NCBI GenBank assembly: GCA_030147945.1 | Contig: JASBUL010000111.1 | Span: 1-64,000, forward strand | Direction: 5' to 3' | DNA: 64,000 nt | From: Oceanococcus sp. | GTDB taxonomy: Bacteria; Pseudomonadota; Gammaproteobacteria; Nevskiales; Oceanococcaceae | Part shown: positions 9,114 through 21,624 of the stretch, in pieces | Position numbering within the stretch: position 1 is the first letter of the stretch | How the letters are laid out: each line of letters opens with the position of its first letter | The notes under the pieces: generated by a model | Told to the model about the DNA's origin: nothing | The model's input: the letters and a program-made list of their open reading frames with translations, nothing else | Database searches by the model: none | Translations under genes and position numbers: made by a program

Positions 9114-9128
9114 AGCTTTAGGCTTAGC

Positions 9129-10262
9129 TTAGTCGGCGCTGCTCAGTGCGGTGCGGATCGACAGCGGGCGCGGTCGGGTCCGCGTGCGGTCCAGTGCGCG
9201 CTCGATCGCATGCTCCAGCGCGGTCAGGGCTTCGCTGCCACCATCGCGCCGAAAGCGCGGTATGTTGCTGCGATATGTCTCGATCTCGCGCAGAAAACGC
9301 TCGATGTCGTAGCCGGTAAGATCGCTTAATGAGGCTTTGTCGCCGATTCCCATAACGCTGACCATGTGCGCGTTGAGGCGCTGTTCCACCGCATCTTCAG
9401 GCAGCAGCAGCATTGGCTTTTTCAGCCACAGGCATTCACTGGCGAGTTGATGTCCGGCGGTTGCGATCACCGCACTGCTGCTGGCGATGTCGGCTACAAA
9501 GCCGGCCTGACTGGGTGCTTTGAACAGCAGGTTGCCATCCTGGCCCTCGCGCGGCGTGCCGTACACGATCACCGGCCGGCCGCATGCGCGCAGGGCTTGT
9601 TCTAGGCCATCGTGAAACTGGTGTTCGCCTTTGTTGAAATAGGCCAGCAGGTGGCCGCGGTCGCGGATGCGGGCCTGTTTGACCACGTCACGCAGAATCG
9701 GCCCGACCACCCGCACGTTGTCGTAACGCACCGGCGCCGGATAGAAGCTGGAAACGATGGCGAATTCGGGCACGCCCATCATGGCCAGGTAGCCCAGCCG
9801 GTCACGTTGTCCGTTGAACTTGTCACCAGCGGGGAAACTGGGTTTGCAGTAGGCCATGACCCCGACATGATCGAGGCTGATGCGCGGAATACGCCGTGCC
9901 CGGGCCATGCGATGGGTCCACGACTCGGAATCCGAGATCACGATATCGGGTCGGAATGCCTGCCAGCTTGCCGCGATCTGCTGGGTGCCGGCGCCGCCGA
10001 ACAGCAGGTCGGCGGTGGAGCCGAGGTTTTCCCGCAGGGTTTTCAGCGAGTCAATACGGCCGTGTTTGCCGTAGCGGTAATGGATGCAGGGAATGAGTTC
10101 ACAATCGAACTCGTCCTTCATCACCGCGTAGGCGTCCGGTCCGGCGTAGACCTTGACCTGGTAGCGCTGTTGCAACTCACGCAGGATCGCCGTGCTGCGC
10201 ATGGCGTGCCCGCGCCCATATCCCATGACCCCGTAGGCCACACGTGTTTTACGTGATTTCAT
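9129..10262 (-). CDS. GT-B glycosyltransferase of the MJ1255/GT28-like type
   Basis: The protein has 377 residues. The N-terminal nucleotide-binding-like start is RVAYGVMGYGRGHAMRST; the GxGxGH pattern recurs in MurG/UGT-like GT-B enzymes of the MJ1255 family. The C-terminal half carries the donor-site-like run VIATAGHQLASECLWLKKPM and then LLLPEDAVEQRLNAHMV, as in MurG/UGT enzymes. Donor and acceptor are unknown. There is no signal peptide and no adjacent polysaccharide cluster. It is divergent from the outer-membrane barrel gene at 10451. The start at ATG 10262 has no clear ribosome site. Confidence 0.75.
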   Translation of the reverse strand: MKSRKTRVAYGVMGYGRGHAMRSTAILRELQQRYQVKVYAGPDAYAVMKDEFDCELIPCIHYRYGKHGRIDSLKTLRENLGSTADLLFGGAGTQQIAASWQAFRPDIVISDSESWTHRMARARRIPRISLDHVGVMAYCKPSFPAGDKFNGQRDRLGYLAMMGVPEFAIVSSFYPAPVRYDNVRVVGPILRDVVKQARIRDRGHLLAYFNKGEHQFHDGLEQALRACGRPVIVYGTPREGQDGNLLFKAPSQAGFVADIASSSAVIATAGHQLASECLWLKKPMLLLPEDAVEQRLNAHMVSVMGIGDKASLSDLTGYDIERFLREIETYRSNIPRFRRDGGSEALTALEHAIERALDRTRTRPRPLSIRTALSSAD

Positions 10263-10354
10263 GCCCCGGCATTGTGAACCGCTCGTGTTGGCGTCAGATG
10301 ACAGTTACGGGTCAGTTGTGTGACAGCGTCAAATGCGCTTTGTACGTGTTTCCG

Positions 10355-10383
10355 TTGACAATTTTTTCGCCGTTACCTACTGT
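10355..10383 (+). promoter_or_regulatory. Sigma-70 promoter of the outer-membrane barrel gene
   Basis: A perfect -35 TTGACA (10355-10360) and a 17 bp spacer lead to a weak -10 TACTGT (10378-10383). The predicted leader is about 60 nt, with AGGA (10441-10444) as the ribosome site before ATG 10451. Confidence 0.5.
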
Positions 10384-10450
10384 GCAAAGCGATGGGGACA
10401 CTATAACGCCGGGTCATTCAGCACCGGGCAATCTGATCACAGGATTGACG

Positions 10451-11107
10451 ATGAAGGGAAAGATTCACGCGCTCGTGCTGGTCTTGGGCTGTGCTGCGGT
10501 ATCGCAGGCGCATGCCGAATGGTTCGATTTGTCGTCAGGCCCAACCGGCTTCTACGCTGGCGGCGGCCTGCATGTGGTCAAGGTCAACGGTCTGCTCGAC
10601 CGCCGCCTGGGTGGCCCCAACGATCCCGGGGGTTTCCGTATTGATGAGCCGGGCTACAACACCGTGGCGCAGCTGCGTGGCGGTTGGCAGGTGTTTCCAT
10701 TTCTGGGCCTTGAGGCCCAGTATGGTCTGGCCCTGGATTCGGATGATATCGAGAACGCCGACAACAGCCAGAAACTCAAGCTGAACTCCCTGTATGGCGT
10801 CTACCTCAAGCCGCGGCTGGCGATCAGTGATTCATTCGCGCTGGTTGGCAGCCTTGGTTACAACGATTTCGATTACGACATCAAGCGACAGTCCAACGCC
10901 TCGGCGGATGCCAGCAATGGCACGCGCACCGGGTTCAGCGAAAGCGGCTTTGCCTGGGGCGCCGCTCTGCAACTCCAGCTGACACCGGCGGTGCGCTTGG
11001 CTTTCGAGTACAACCAGCACTATGACAAAGACGATATCGACGTCTTTGATGCCGGTTTCGCCGTGACCTATGTGTTCGGCCAGGATGACGGCGGCGACTA
11101 CTACTGA
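10451..11107 (+). CDS. Outer-membrane beta-barrel protein (OmpA/OmpW-like fold)
   Basis: The protein has 218 residues from the ATG at 10451, chosen because it starts a good signal peptide (hydrophobic LVLVLGCAAVSQAHA, cleavage before EWF). The mature part alternates hydrophobic and polar residues in about eight strands (GFYAGGGLHVVKV, TVAQLRGGWQVF, LGLEAQYGLAL, LYGVYLKPRLAI, FALVGSLGYNDF, AWGAALQLQL, VRLAFEYNQHY) and ends with a strand containing FAVTYVF. This fits an eight-stranded barrel with acidic loops. Function is unknown. Its stop overlaps the 3' end of the convergent ABC transporter gene by 7 bp. Confidence 0.75.
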   Translation: MKGKIHALVLVLGCAAVSQAHAEWFDLSSGPTGFYAGGGLHVVKVNGLLDRRLGGPNDPGGFRIDEPGYNTVAQLRGGWQVFPFLGLEAQYGLALDSDDIENADNSQKLKLNSLYGVYLKPRLAISDSFALVGSLGYNDFDYDIKRQSNASADASNGTRTGFSESGFAWGAALQLQLTPAVRLAFEYNQHYDKDDIDVFDAGFAVTYVFGQDDGGDYY

Positions 11108-12909
11108 GCCAGCTTGCCGGGTTTTTGCAGGGCCCACAGTTCCGCATAGCGCCCAGCTGCGGCGAGCAGGTCCTGATGGCGCCCGCTTTCCACCACCTGA
11201 CCGCGTTCCAGCACCACAATCTGGTCTGCGTCGACCACGGTTGACAGGCGGTGCGCGATAACCAGCGTGGTGCGGCTCTGCGCCACATCCTTCAAGGCAC
11301 GAAGAATCGCCCGTTCCGACACCGAATCCAGCGATGAGGTGGCCTCGTCGAAGATCAACAGCCCCGGGTTCTTGAGGATCGTGCGGGCGATCGCGATGCG
11401 TTGCTTTTCGCCGCCGGACAGCTTCAGCCCGCGCTCTCCGACCTGGGTTTGCAGGCCATCCGGCAGCTGGCGGATGAAGTGGCCGAGGTGAGCTTGTTCA
11501 GCAGCGTGCTGAATGTCCTCAAGGCTGGCGCCGGGCTGACCATAGGCGATGTTGTAGGCAATGCTGTCGTTGAACAACACGGTGTCCTGCGGCACCACGC
11601 CGATGTTGGCGCGCAGGCTGTCCTGGCGGTAGGCCGCCAGCGGCAGGCCATCGATGCACACGCTGCCCTGGTCCGGGTCGTAAAACCGGAACAGCAGTCG
11701 TGCGAGAGTTGATTTGCCTGCGCCGCTGCTGCCCACCACAGCAACCGTATGACCGGCCGGAATGTTCAGCGTGACGTCGTGCAGAATCGGACGTTCCGGG
11801 TTGTAAGCGAAGTGCACATGGCGAAATTCCACGGCGGCGGGGCCGCCCTTCAGTGTTCGGGCATCGCTGCCATCGACGATCTTGGCCGGCTCGTCCAGCA
11901 GTTTGAACATGCGTGCCATGTTGGCCAGCGCCTGTTTGATCTCGCGATAGACAAACCCGAGAAAATTCAGCGGTACGAAAAGCTGGATCATGTACGCGTT
12001 GATCATGACCAGATCGCCCAGCGTCATCGCTCCACGCGCCACCCCGTGCGCTGCAAGCACCATCATGCTGGTGACGGCGCTGGCGATAATCAGGGCCTGT
12101 CCGCCGTTGAGCGCGGCCAGTGACAGCCGTCCCTGAACCATGGCCGCTTCCCACTCGCGCAGGTTGCTGTCGTACTCACGCGCTTCAAAGTCCTCGTTGC
12201 CGAAATACTTGACGGTTTCGTAATTCAGCAGGGAATCAATGGCGCGGGTGTTGGCGCGCGAATCCAGCCGATTCATCTTGCGCACATGACCGGTGCGCCA
12301 TTCGGTGACGATGATCGACCACAGGATGTAGACCACCACAGCGAGCAGGATGATCAGCCCGTACTGCCAGCCAAAACTGCTTAGCAGGATGCCGGCGACC
12401 AGGGCGATCTCAAGCAGTGTGGGGATGATGTTGAAAAGCATGAAGCGCAACAGAAAGCGCACTCCGGAAACACCACGCTCGATATCGCGGGACAGACCGC
12501 CGGTTCGGCGTGACAGATGGAAATCCAGGTCGAGCCGATGAAGGTGGGTAAACACCGACAGGGCGATTTGCCGCATGGCGTTTTCGGTGACCCGGCCAAA
12601 CACCAGGTCACGCAGTTCGCCGAAGGCCACGCTGGCAAACCGCAGCACGCCATAGGCGATCAGCAGAGCCAGGGGCACCGCAAGGGCGGTACCGGGCGGT
12701 GCCTTGTCCAGGTCCAGACCGTCAACGATCAGTTTGAGGACGTAGGGCAGTGCGACATTGGCCAGCTTGGCGCCCACCAGCAAGGCCATGGCCACGCCGA
12801 TGCGGCGCGGGAAGTGGCCCAGATAGGGCCACAGGCGCGCGATGACACGCCACTCGGCGCGGCTTGCGCCGCTGTCGTCAGCAGGATGTGGATCGGCAGG
12901 ACGAGGCAT
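11101..12909 (-). CDS. ATM1-type ABC exporter (fused membrane and ATPase domains)
   Basis: The protein has 602 residues. The N-terminal half (about 30-320) holds six membrane helices of an ABC exporter. The C-terminal half is the ATPase, with Walker A VVGSSGAGKSTLARLL, signature LSGGEKQRIAIARTI and Walker B LLIFDEATSSLDS followed by the H-loop AHRL. The membrane part, with YFGNEDFEAREYD, resembles the ATM1/HMT1 heavy-metal and glutathione-conjugate group rather than MsbA. A homodimer exporting glutathione-linked or Fe-S-related compounds is the best inference. It has a good AGGAG ribosome site and lies downstream of the CBS gene on the same strand, with 38 bp between them. Confidence 0.85.
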   Translation of the reverse strand: MPRPADPHPADDSGASRAEWRVIARLWPYLGHFPRRIGVAMALLVGAKLANVALPYVLKLIVDGLDLDKAPPGTALAVPLALLIAYGVLRFASVAFGELRDLVFGRVTENAMRQIALSVFTHLHRLDLDFHLSRRTGGLSRDIERGVSGVRFLLRFMLFNIIPTLLEIALVAGILLSSFGWQYGLIILLAVVVYILWSIIVTEWRTGHVRKMNRLDSRANTRAIDSLLNYETVKYFGNEDFEAREYDSNLREWEAAMVQGRLSLAALNGGQALIIASAVTSMMVLAAHGVARGAMTLGDLVMINAYMIQLFVPLNFLGFVYREIKQALANMARMFKLLDEPAKIVDGSDARTLKGGPAAVEFRHVHFAYNPERPILHDVTLNIPAGHTVAVVGSSGAGKSTLARLLFRFYDPDQGSVCIDGLPLAAYRQDSLRANIGVVPQDTVLFNDSIAYNIAYGQPGASLEDIQHAAEQAHLGHFIRQLPDGLQTQVGERGLKLSGGEKQRIAIARTILKNPGLLIFDEATSSLDSVSERAILRALKDVAQSRTTLVIAHRLSTVVDADQIVVLERGQVVESGRHQDLLAAAGRYAELWALQKPGKLAQ

Positions 12910-12947
12910 GAGGGCTCCTGCGCGGATGGCCCGTAGCGGGCCGGAGG

Positions 12948-13349
12948 TCAGTTCTGGCTGATAACCAGGATGGCCCGGAGCACGTCGCGGCGACTGATCT
13001 GGCCGACCAGACGGTTATCGTCGATGACCGGATAGCGCTTGTAGGGCGAGTCGATGAACAGCTTGGCAACGCTGAGGATGCTGTCATCCGCTTCCACGGT
13101 CTGCACATCGCGGCTCATGTAGTCTTCGACCTTGCCCTGGTTGTGCTGTTCGTAGGCGGCCTTGAGGGTGGCATTGATGCAATCCTTCTCGGACAACAGG
13201 CCGATCACGTTGCCCAGGCTGTCGGTGACCGGCGCACCGGAAATGCCGTTTTCAATCAGCAGGTGAATGGCCTTGAGCAGATCCATCTGCGGTTTGAAGG
13301 TGACCAGATTGGCCGCCATGTAGTCCCGGACACTGGCTTTGTGAAGCAT
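12948..13349 (-). CDS. CBS-pair domain protein
   Basis: The protein has 133 residues and consists almost entirely of two CBS repeats. The first contains VRDYMAANLVTFKPQ and GISGAPVTDSLGNVIGLLSEKD; the second contains VEDYMSRDVQTVEADD and YKRYPVIDDNRLVGQISRRD. Stand-alone CBS pairs bind adenine nucleotides or similar ligands and regulate a partner. The partner is unknown; by position it could relate to the nqr operon upstream or the ABC transporter downstream. GGGGAG lies 9 bp before the ATG. It is read in the same direction as nqrM, 29 bp after its stop. Confidence 0.88.
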   Translation of the reverse strand: MLHKASVRDYMAANLVTFKPQMDLLKAIHLLIENGISGAPVTDSLGNVIGLLSEKDCINATLKAAYEQHNQGKVEDYMSRDVQTVEADDSILSVAKLFIDSPYKRYPVIDDNRLVGQISRRDVLRAILVISQN

Positions 13350-13378
13350 CAGCGCATACTCCCCTCAGAGTGGTCTTG

Positions 13379-13570
13379 TCAGTTCTGGGTGCCGGACTGT
13401 TCGCACATGCGAGGCTTGCCGGCAGCCGCACAGGCGCAGTCGTAGCCGTCGCGGCTGGCAACGCCGCCGCAACTGCCCTTGATGGGCTTGTTCTGGACCA
13501 GCACGCCAATCGCCATGCCGGCCACAGCCAGCAGCATGACGACAAAGGTAACGAGAATCATCGCAAGCAT
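13379..13570 (-). CDS. nqrM: Na+-NQR maturation protein NqrM
   Basis: A 63-residue membrane protein with one N-terminal helix (MILVTFVVMLLAVAGMAIGV), then the family signature KPIKGSCGG and a cysteine-rich tail with CACAAAGKPRMC. In Vibrio, NqrM (formerly DUF539) is needed to assemble the iron centre between NqrD and NqrE, and its cysteines are thought to handle iron. Four cysteines are present here. It lies 98 bp downstream of nqrF on the same strand, its usual place, but after a small hairpin. Confidence 0.92.
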   Translation of the reverse strand: MLAMILVTFVVMLLAVAGMAIGVLVQNKPIKGSCGGVASRDGYDCACAAAGKPRMCEQSGTQN

Positions 13571-13610
13571 GGTGCCAGTGTACTCCTAATCAGCTGTTCG
13601 GTAGCCAGTT

Positions 13611-13634
13611 GTGCCCGGGCTCAAGCCCGGACAC
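13611..13634. repeat. Imperfect hairpin between nqrF and nqrM
   Basis: An 11 bp stem with one C/A mismatch and a two-base loop, with GTGCCCGGGCT as the left arm. It could be a REP-like element or a processing/attenuation hairpin separating nqrF from nqrM. There is no T-tract in either direction. No second copy was noticed in the window. Confidence 0.35.
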
Positions 13635-13668
13635 CTGCGTTTGGACAGTGCCTGTTCGGCATCGTGCC

Positions 13669-14889
<1,221 letters not shown>

Positions 14890-14907
14890 GATGTTGCGTC
14901 CTTCGGC

Positions 14908-15516
14908 TTACAGCTGCACGCCAGAAAAGGCCATGAAGCCCAGCGCCATCAAGCCGGCGGAAATGAAGGTGATACCCAGACCCTGCAGGCCGTCGGGCAC
15001 GTCGGAGTACTTGAGCTTTTCACGCACCCCGGCCAGCGCGGTAATGGCCAGCGCCCAGCCGGCACCGGACCCGATACCGTAGGTGATGGATTCGGCCAGG
15101 TTGTAGTCGCGTTCGACCATGAACAGCGAGCCACCGAGAATGGCGCAGTTCACCGTGATCAGCGGCAGGAAGATGCCCAGAGCGTTGTAGAGCGCCGGGA
15201 AATACTTGTCCAGCGTCATCTCCAGGATCTGCACCATCGCAGCGATGATGCCGATGTAGGAAATCAGCCCGAGGAAGGACAGGTCCACCTCCGGTAGCCC
15301 GGCCCAGGCCAGCGCGCCATCCTTGAGCAGATAGGTGTAGACGAGGTTGTTGGCCGGCACGGTGATGGCCTGAACCACCACCACGGCGATACCCAGACCC
15401 AGTGCCGTCGAAATCTTCTTCGACACGGCCAGGAAGGTGCACATGCCGAGGAAGAAGGCCAGGGCCATGTTCTCGACGAACACGGCCTTGAGGAACAGAT
15501 TGATCAGCGCTTCCAT
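14908..15516 (-). CDS. nqrE: Na+-translocating NADH:quinone reductase subunit E
   Basis: A 202-residue integral membrane protein with about six helices, starting [21 protein letters not shown]. NqrE and NqrD form an inverted-topology pair holding an iron centre between them; the conserved cysteine segments FFLGMCTFL and VNCAILGG are present. Its start overlaps the nqrD stop (ATGA). It is a membrane partner in sodium-coupled electron transfer. Confidence 0.98.
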   Translation of the reverse strand: MEALINLFLKAVFVENMALAFFLGMCTFLAVSKKISTALGLGIAVVVVQAITVPANNLVYTYLLKDGALAWAGLPEVDLSFLGLISYIGIIAAMVQILEMTLDKYFPALYNALGIFLPLITVNCAILGGSLFMVERDYNLAESITYGIGSGAGWALAITALAGVREKLKYSDVPDGLQGLGITFISAGLMALGFMAFSGVQL

Positions 15517-16175
15517 CAGATGACCTCCGTCCGGTGCACGGCATGGATCTGGTAATCCGGCTTCTCAACCTGAGCCGGCTTCCAGGTGCGTACAGCCCAG
15601 ATGAACAGGCCGATGATGAAGAATGCCGACGGCGGCAGCAGCAGCATGCCGTTGGCCACATACCAGCCGCCATCCTTGGCCAAGGGCAGGATTTCCACCC
15701 CGAACAGGGTGCCGGCACCGAACAGTTCGCGGATGAAACCGACGAACAGCAGGATCACGCTGTAGCCCAGGCCGTTGCCGAAACCATCAAGCAGGCTGGG
15801 CACCGGCGGGTTCTTCATGGCGAAGGCCTCGGCGCGGCCCATCACGATGCAGTTAGTGATGATCAGGCCAACAAACACCGACAGCTGCTTGGAGACGTCG
15901 TAGGCGTAGGCCTTGAGCACCTGATCCACCACGATCACCAGCGAGGCGATGATGGTCATCTGCACGATGATGCGGATGTTGCTCGGGATGTGGTTGCGGA
16001 TCAGGCTGATGAAGAAGTTTGAAAACGTGGTGACGGCGGTCAGCGCCAGGCACATGATCACCGCGGTGTTCATGTTGGAGGTGACAGCCAGAGCCGAACA
16101 GATGCCGAGCACCTGCAAGGCGATCGGGTTGTTGTCAAAAACCGGTTCGGTAACGATTTGTTTGGCGTTATCCAT
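15516..16175 (-). CDS. nqrD: Na+-translocating NADH:quinone reductase subunit D
   Basis: A 219-residue integral membrane protein, homologous to NqrE and with about six helices. Characteristic stretches are [19 protein letters not shown] and [18 protein letters not shown], whose cysteines supply the NqrD half of the intramembrane iron site. It follows nqrC after 5 bp and overlaps nqrE by 1 bp. Length and sequence are normal for the family. Confidence 0.98.
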   Translation of the reverse strand: MDNAKQIVTEPVFDNNPIALQVLGICSALAVTSNMNTAVIMCLALTAVTTFSNFFISLIRNHIPSNIRIIVQMTIIASLVIVVDQVLKAYAYDVSKQLSVFVGLIITNCIVMGRAEAFAMKNPPVPSLLDGFGNGLGYSVILLFVGFIRELFGAGTLFGVEILPLAKDGGWYVANGMLLLPPSAFFIIGLFIWAVRTWKPAQVEKPDYQIHAVHRTEVI

Positions 16176-16180
16176 CAGCT

Positions 16181-16963
16181 TTATCCTTTGTGCAGGTTGC
16201 GCAGGAACGGGCCGAAGCCCTGTTCGCCCATCCAGAATTTCACCAGGTGGGAGACACCATTGCTGGTCAGCGTGGCGCCCGAAAGCGCGTCCACCTTGTG
16301 TTCGGCGTTGGGGGTGGAGCTGTCCACACCGCCTTTGACCAGGGCCAGTTCAACCTCACCCTCATCGTCGTAGACCTGCTTGCCTTCCCATTGTGCTTTC
16401 CACGCCGGGTTGTCCACTTCGCCGCCCAGGCCAGGGGTTTCCGCGTGTTCGAAGAACGACAGCCCCACCACGGTGTTGCCGTCACCTTCCAGAGCCAGAA
16501 AACCCCACAGGGTGGACCACAGGCCGTAGCCGCGTACCGGCAGGATCAGCTTTTCGATCTCGCCCTGAGCGTCACGCGTCAGGTAGATGGTGGCGTAGCG
16601 CTCGCGGCGTTTGATACCGGCGATGTCCTGATCCGGCGTGAGCTTCTCGCTTTGCTGAGGATCCTTGGTCGCCTTGCGGTGATCATAGGTCTTGGCGTCC
16701 ACCTGATCGGCAAATTCGCCGGTCTGCAAATCCACCACGCGGGCTTCGATTTGCTCGAAGGCCTCGGCGATGGTGCGGCCACTGGTGTCGATGCCGGCAA
16801 CCTGAACGATGTTCTTCTGCTTGTCCAGCAGCTTGTTCTTCTCCTGCATCGGCTTGAGAAAGACCGCCGATGCGGAGACGAAAATCGAACAGATCAGGCA
16901 CAGCGCCACGGCCACGATGATGGTCTTGGCGATGCTGTCGTTGGGCAAATCCTTGAAGGCCAT
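16181..16963 (-). CDS. nqrC: Na+-translocating NADH:quinone reductase subunit C
   Basis: A 260-residue protein with one N-terminal membrane helix (about 14-35) and a periplasmic FMN domain. The flavinylation motif SGATLTS carries Thr231, the expected covalent FMN acceptor. The start MAFKDLPND at 16963 is chosen because GGAGG sits just before it; the open frame extends 10 codons upstream with an unlikely Arg-rich sequence. It lies 1 bp after the nqrB stop. ApbE, which attaches the FMN, is not encoded in this window. Confidence 0.98.
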   Translation of the reverse strand: MAFKDLPNDSIAKTIIVAVALCLICSIFVSASAVFLKPMQEKNKLLDKQKNIVQVAGIDTSGRTIAEAFEQIEARVVDLQTGEFADQVDAKTYDHRKATKDPQQSEKLTPDQDIAGIKRRERYATIYLTRDAQGEIEKLILPVRGYGLWSTLWGFLALEGDGNTVVGLSFFEHAETPGLGGEVDNPAWKAQWEGKQVYDDEGEVELALVKGGVDSSTPNAEHKVDALSGATLTSNGVSHLVKFWMGEQGFGPFLRNLHKG

Positions 16964-16964
16964 G

Positions 16965-18202
16965 TTACGCCTCCTGCGCCGCGGCCAGCGCACCGGTGCG
17001 CTGCTTGCGACGTTTGATATTGGCCCGCATCACGCCGTAGTCGATCAGCGGGGCGAAGATATTGGCGAACAGGATCGCCAGCATCATGCCTTCCGGGAAG
17101 GCCGGGTTGACCACGCGGATCAGCACCACCATGAAGCCGACCAGGAAGCCGAAAATCAGGCGCCCGGTGTTGGTCATGGCGGCGGATACCGGATCGGTGG
17201 CCATGAAGATCATGCCGAAGGCGAAGCCGCCCAGGGTCAGATGCCAGTACCAGGGCATGGCGAACATCGGGTTGCTGTCACTGCCAATGGCGTTGAACAG
17301 CAGCGACGTTGCGACCATGCCGAGCATGACGCCGGCCATGATGCGCCACGATGCAACCTTGGTCAGCAGCAGGAAACCGGCGCCGAACAGGCAGGCCAGG
17401 GTCGAGGTTTCACCCAGCGAACCCTGAATGCTGCCGAGGAAGGTCTGCATCCAGCTGATACCGGCCTCCTGCACCGCAGCCACGCCGCCCAGGGCGGCGA
17501 TGCCCAGCGGGGTGGCGCCGGTGAAGCCGTCCACGGCGGTCCATACGGCATCACCCGACATGGCGGCCGGATAGGCGAAGAACAGGAACGCACGGCCAGT
17601 TAGGGCCGGGTTGAGGAAGTTCTTGCCGGTACCGCCGAACACTTCCTTGCCAATGACGATGCCGAAGCTGATGCCCAGAGCCACCATCCACAGCGGGATG
17701 GTCGGCGGGCAGATCAGAGCGAACAGAATCGAGCTGACGAAGAAGCCTTCGTTGACTTCGTGGTTGCGCACCGCAGCGAACAGCACCTCCCAGAACCCGC
17801 CGACCACGAAGGTGACGAAGTACACCGGGACGAAATACCAGAAGCCAAGCCAGAAGTTGGACCACATGTTGGCCGGGTCGTGTCCGATGCCGAAAAGATC
17901 CAGCAAATGGCCGCGCCAACCGACCGCTTGATCAATCCCCATGGCCTGCATGGCCATGTTGGCTTGATATCCGGTGTTGATGCAGGCCACCAGGACGCAG
18001 GGCATAACTGCCAGCCACACGTAGATCATCACGCGTTTCAGGTCGATACCGTCGCGCACGTGGGGCGCGGCAGATGTCACATCCGGCGGTGAATAGAAAA
18101 ATGTGTCGACCGCTTCATAAACGGCGTAATACTTCTCGAACTTACCGCCCTTGGCGAACAGCGGGTGCAGTCGATCGAGATAATCGCGAAGTGGTGATGA
18201 CA

Positions 18203-18203
<1 letters not shown>
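16965..18203 (-). CDS. nqrB: Na+-translocating NADH:quinone reductase subunit B
   Basis: A 412-residue membrane subunit with about ten helices. It carries the covalent FMN motif FTGATPLG (Thr231) and helps form the quinone site and Na+ channel. The N-terminus [22 protein letters not shown] and the segments [19 protein letters not shown] and [21 protein letters not shown] are typical. Its ATG shares one base with the nqrA stop (TAATG), so translation is coupled. Confidence 0.99.
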
Positions 18204-19693
<1,490 letters not shown>

Positions 19694-19711
19694 CTAGCCA
19701 CATTCGCGCAT

Positions 19712-19740
19712 AAAAAAAGCGGAGGTGTGACCACCTCCGC
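19712..19740 (-). terminator. Terminator of the glnK-amtB transcript
   Basis: A 9 bp perfect stem (GCGGAGGTG, 19719-19727, with CACCTCCGC, 19732-19740), a four-base loop and seven A on the plus strand, which become a U-tract on the minus-strand message. It lies about 50 bp after the amtB stop and shields the nqr operon. Confidence 0.9.
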
Positions 19741-19788
19741 CTCAAGTGTTACCGGGATGATGTCCCGGTTACAGCACGGGACTGATGC

Positions 19789-21054
19789 TTAGGACTTGGT
19801 GAAGTCCGGGTAGGCTTCGAGACCGCACTCGGCGATATCGACACCTTCCATCTCTTCCTCTTCGCTGACGCGGATGCCCATGATCACTTTGAGCACGCCC
19901 CAGACAATGAGGCTGGTCACGAAGACCCACACGAAGATGGTGGCCGCACCGATCAGCTGACCGCTGAAGGTCGAGCCGTCGTTGGTCAGCGGCACAACCA
20001 GCAGGCCGAGCAGGCCGCAGGTGCCGTGGACCGAGATCGCACCGACCGGATCATCGATCTTGAGCTTGTCCAGCAGCAGGATGGAGAACACCACCAGCAC
20101 ACCACCGATCGCACCGAACAGGGTCGCGGTCAGGGCCGTCGGGGTGCTCGGCTCGGCAGTGATGACCACCAGGCCAGCCAGAGCGCCGTTCAGGGCCATG
20201 GTCAGGTCAGCCTTGCCGAACAGCAGGCGAGCGGTCAGCAGGGCTGCCACCAGGCCACCGGCAGCGGCGGTGTTGGTGTTCAGGAACACCATGGCCACAG
20301 CGTTGGCATTGGAGATGTCACCCAGTTTGAGCACCGAGCCGCCGTTGAAGCCGAACCAGCCCATCCACAGGATGAAGGTACCCAGCGTGGCCAGCGGCAG
20401 GTTGGAACCCGGGATCGGGCTCACTTTGCCATCAGGGCCGTACTTGCCCTTACGCGGACCAAGCAGCAGCACGCCAGCCAGGGCTGCAGCCGCACCGGCC
20501 ATGTGCACGATGCCGGAACCGGCGAAGTCGGAGAAGCCCAGATCGCCCAGGGTGAACATGCCGAACACGGAGCCGCCGCCCCAGGTCCAGTTGCCTTCCA
20601 TCGGGTAGATGAAACCGGTCATGACCACCGCAAAGGCCAGGAAGGCCCACAGCTTCATGCGCTCAGCAACGGCACCGGAAACGATCGACATGGCCGTGGC
20701 CACGAAGACCACCTGGAAGAAGAAGTCCGAAGCACCCGAGTAGATCGAGCCACCGCGGAAGCCATCTTCACGTCCGGCGAAATCGACCAGTACAGCATCG
20801 GCATCGACGTCGGCAATGCCCGACAGGAACAGATCGCCACCGTACATGATCATGTAACCGCAGATCATGTACATGATGCAGGAAATCGAGAACAGGGCGA
20901 CGTTCTTGGTCAGAATTTCGGTGGTGTTCTTGGCCCGGACCAGACCAGCTTCCAGCATGGAGAAGCCGGCGGCCATCCACATCACCAGTGCGCCACAGAC
21001 CAGGAAATAAAAGGTGTCTATGGCGTACTGCAGCTCAAAAATATTGTTTTCCAT
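19789..21054 (-). CDS. amtB: Ammonium transporter AmtB
   Basis: The protein has 421 residues and about 11 membrane helices. It conducts ammonia/ammonium across the inner membrane and is blocked by GlnK. Family segments present include MWMAAGFSMLEAGLVRAKNT, PMEGNWTWGGG, DFAGSGIVHMAGAAAALAG and GWFGFNGGS, with the channel-lining His region HGTCGLLG. Unlike E. coli AmtB, no cleavable signal peptide is obvious; the N-terminus resembles the longer Amt type found with glnK in many proteobacteria. A GGGAG ribosome site precedes the ATG. It is co-transcribed with glnK, 31 bp downstream of it. Confidence 0.98.
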   Translation of the reverse strand: MENNIFELQYAIDTFYFLVCGALVMWMAAGFSMLEAGLVRAKNTTEILTKNVALFSISCIMYMICGYMIMYGGDLFLSGIADVDADAVLVDFAGREDGFRGGSIYSGASDFFFQVVFVATAMSIVSGAVAERMKLWAFLAFAVVMTGFIYPMEGNWTWGGGSVFGMFTLGDLGFSDFAGSGIVHMAGAAAALAGVLLLGPRKGKYGPDGKVSPIPGSNLPLATLGTFILWMGWFGFNGGSVLKLGDISNANAVAMVFLNTNTAAAGGLVAALLTARLLFGKADLTMALNGALAGLVVITAEPSTPTALTATLFGAIGGVLVVFSILLLDKLKIDDPVGAISVHGTCGLLGLLVVPLTNDGSTFSGQLIGAATIFVWVFVTSLIVWGVLKVIMGIRVSEEEEMEGVDIAECGLEAYPDFTKS

Positions 21055-21085
21055 AATTCAAAACTCCCGTTGAGGACTCCGCGGC

Positions 21086-21487
<402 letters not shown>

Positions 21488-21492
21488 TCAAA

Positions 21493-21507
21493 GCACGCGA
21501 CGTGCCA
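21493..21507 (-). promoter_or_regulatory. glnK: Sigma-54 promoter of glnK-amtB
   Basis: On the minus strand it reads TGGCAC-GTCGC-GTGC, which matches the -24 box perfectly and the -12 box with one mismatch, at the exact 12-base spacing. The predicted start is near 21481, giving a leader of about 57 nt before glnK. Confidence 0.8.
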
Positions 21508-21584
21508 ACTTTTGCGGAGCACGCTGCGAAAAGGGATAATCCACAACCGGTTTCGCCCTCGCGGCGTGCTGCCCCACAAATCAA

Positions 21585-21601
21585 TGCACCTAAATGGTGC
21601 G
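21585..21601 (-). promoter_or_regulatory. NtrC-binding site A upstream of glnK
   Basis: TGCACC-TAAAT-GGTGCG is a near-perfect NtrC palindrome with one mismatch in the outermost base. It lies about 110 bp upstream of the predicted glnK start. Confidence 0.85.
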
Positions 21602-21618
21602 TGCATCAAAAGAGTGCG
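21602..21618 (-). promoter_or_regulatory. NtrC-binding site B, abutting site A and the ubiK start
   Basis: TGCATC-AAAAG-AGTGCG directly follows site A, with no gap, and is weaker. Its end is 6 bp before the ubiK ATG, so it lies in the ubiK leader or ribosome-site region as well as in the glnK enhancer. Confidence 0.65.
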
Positions 21619-21624
21619 TGAGCC

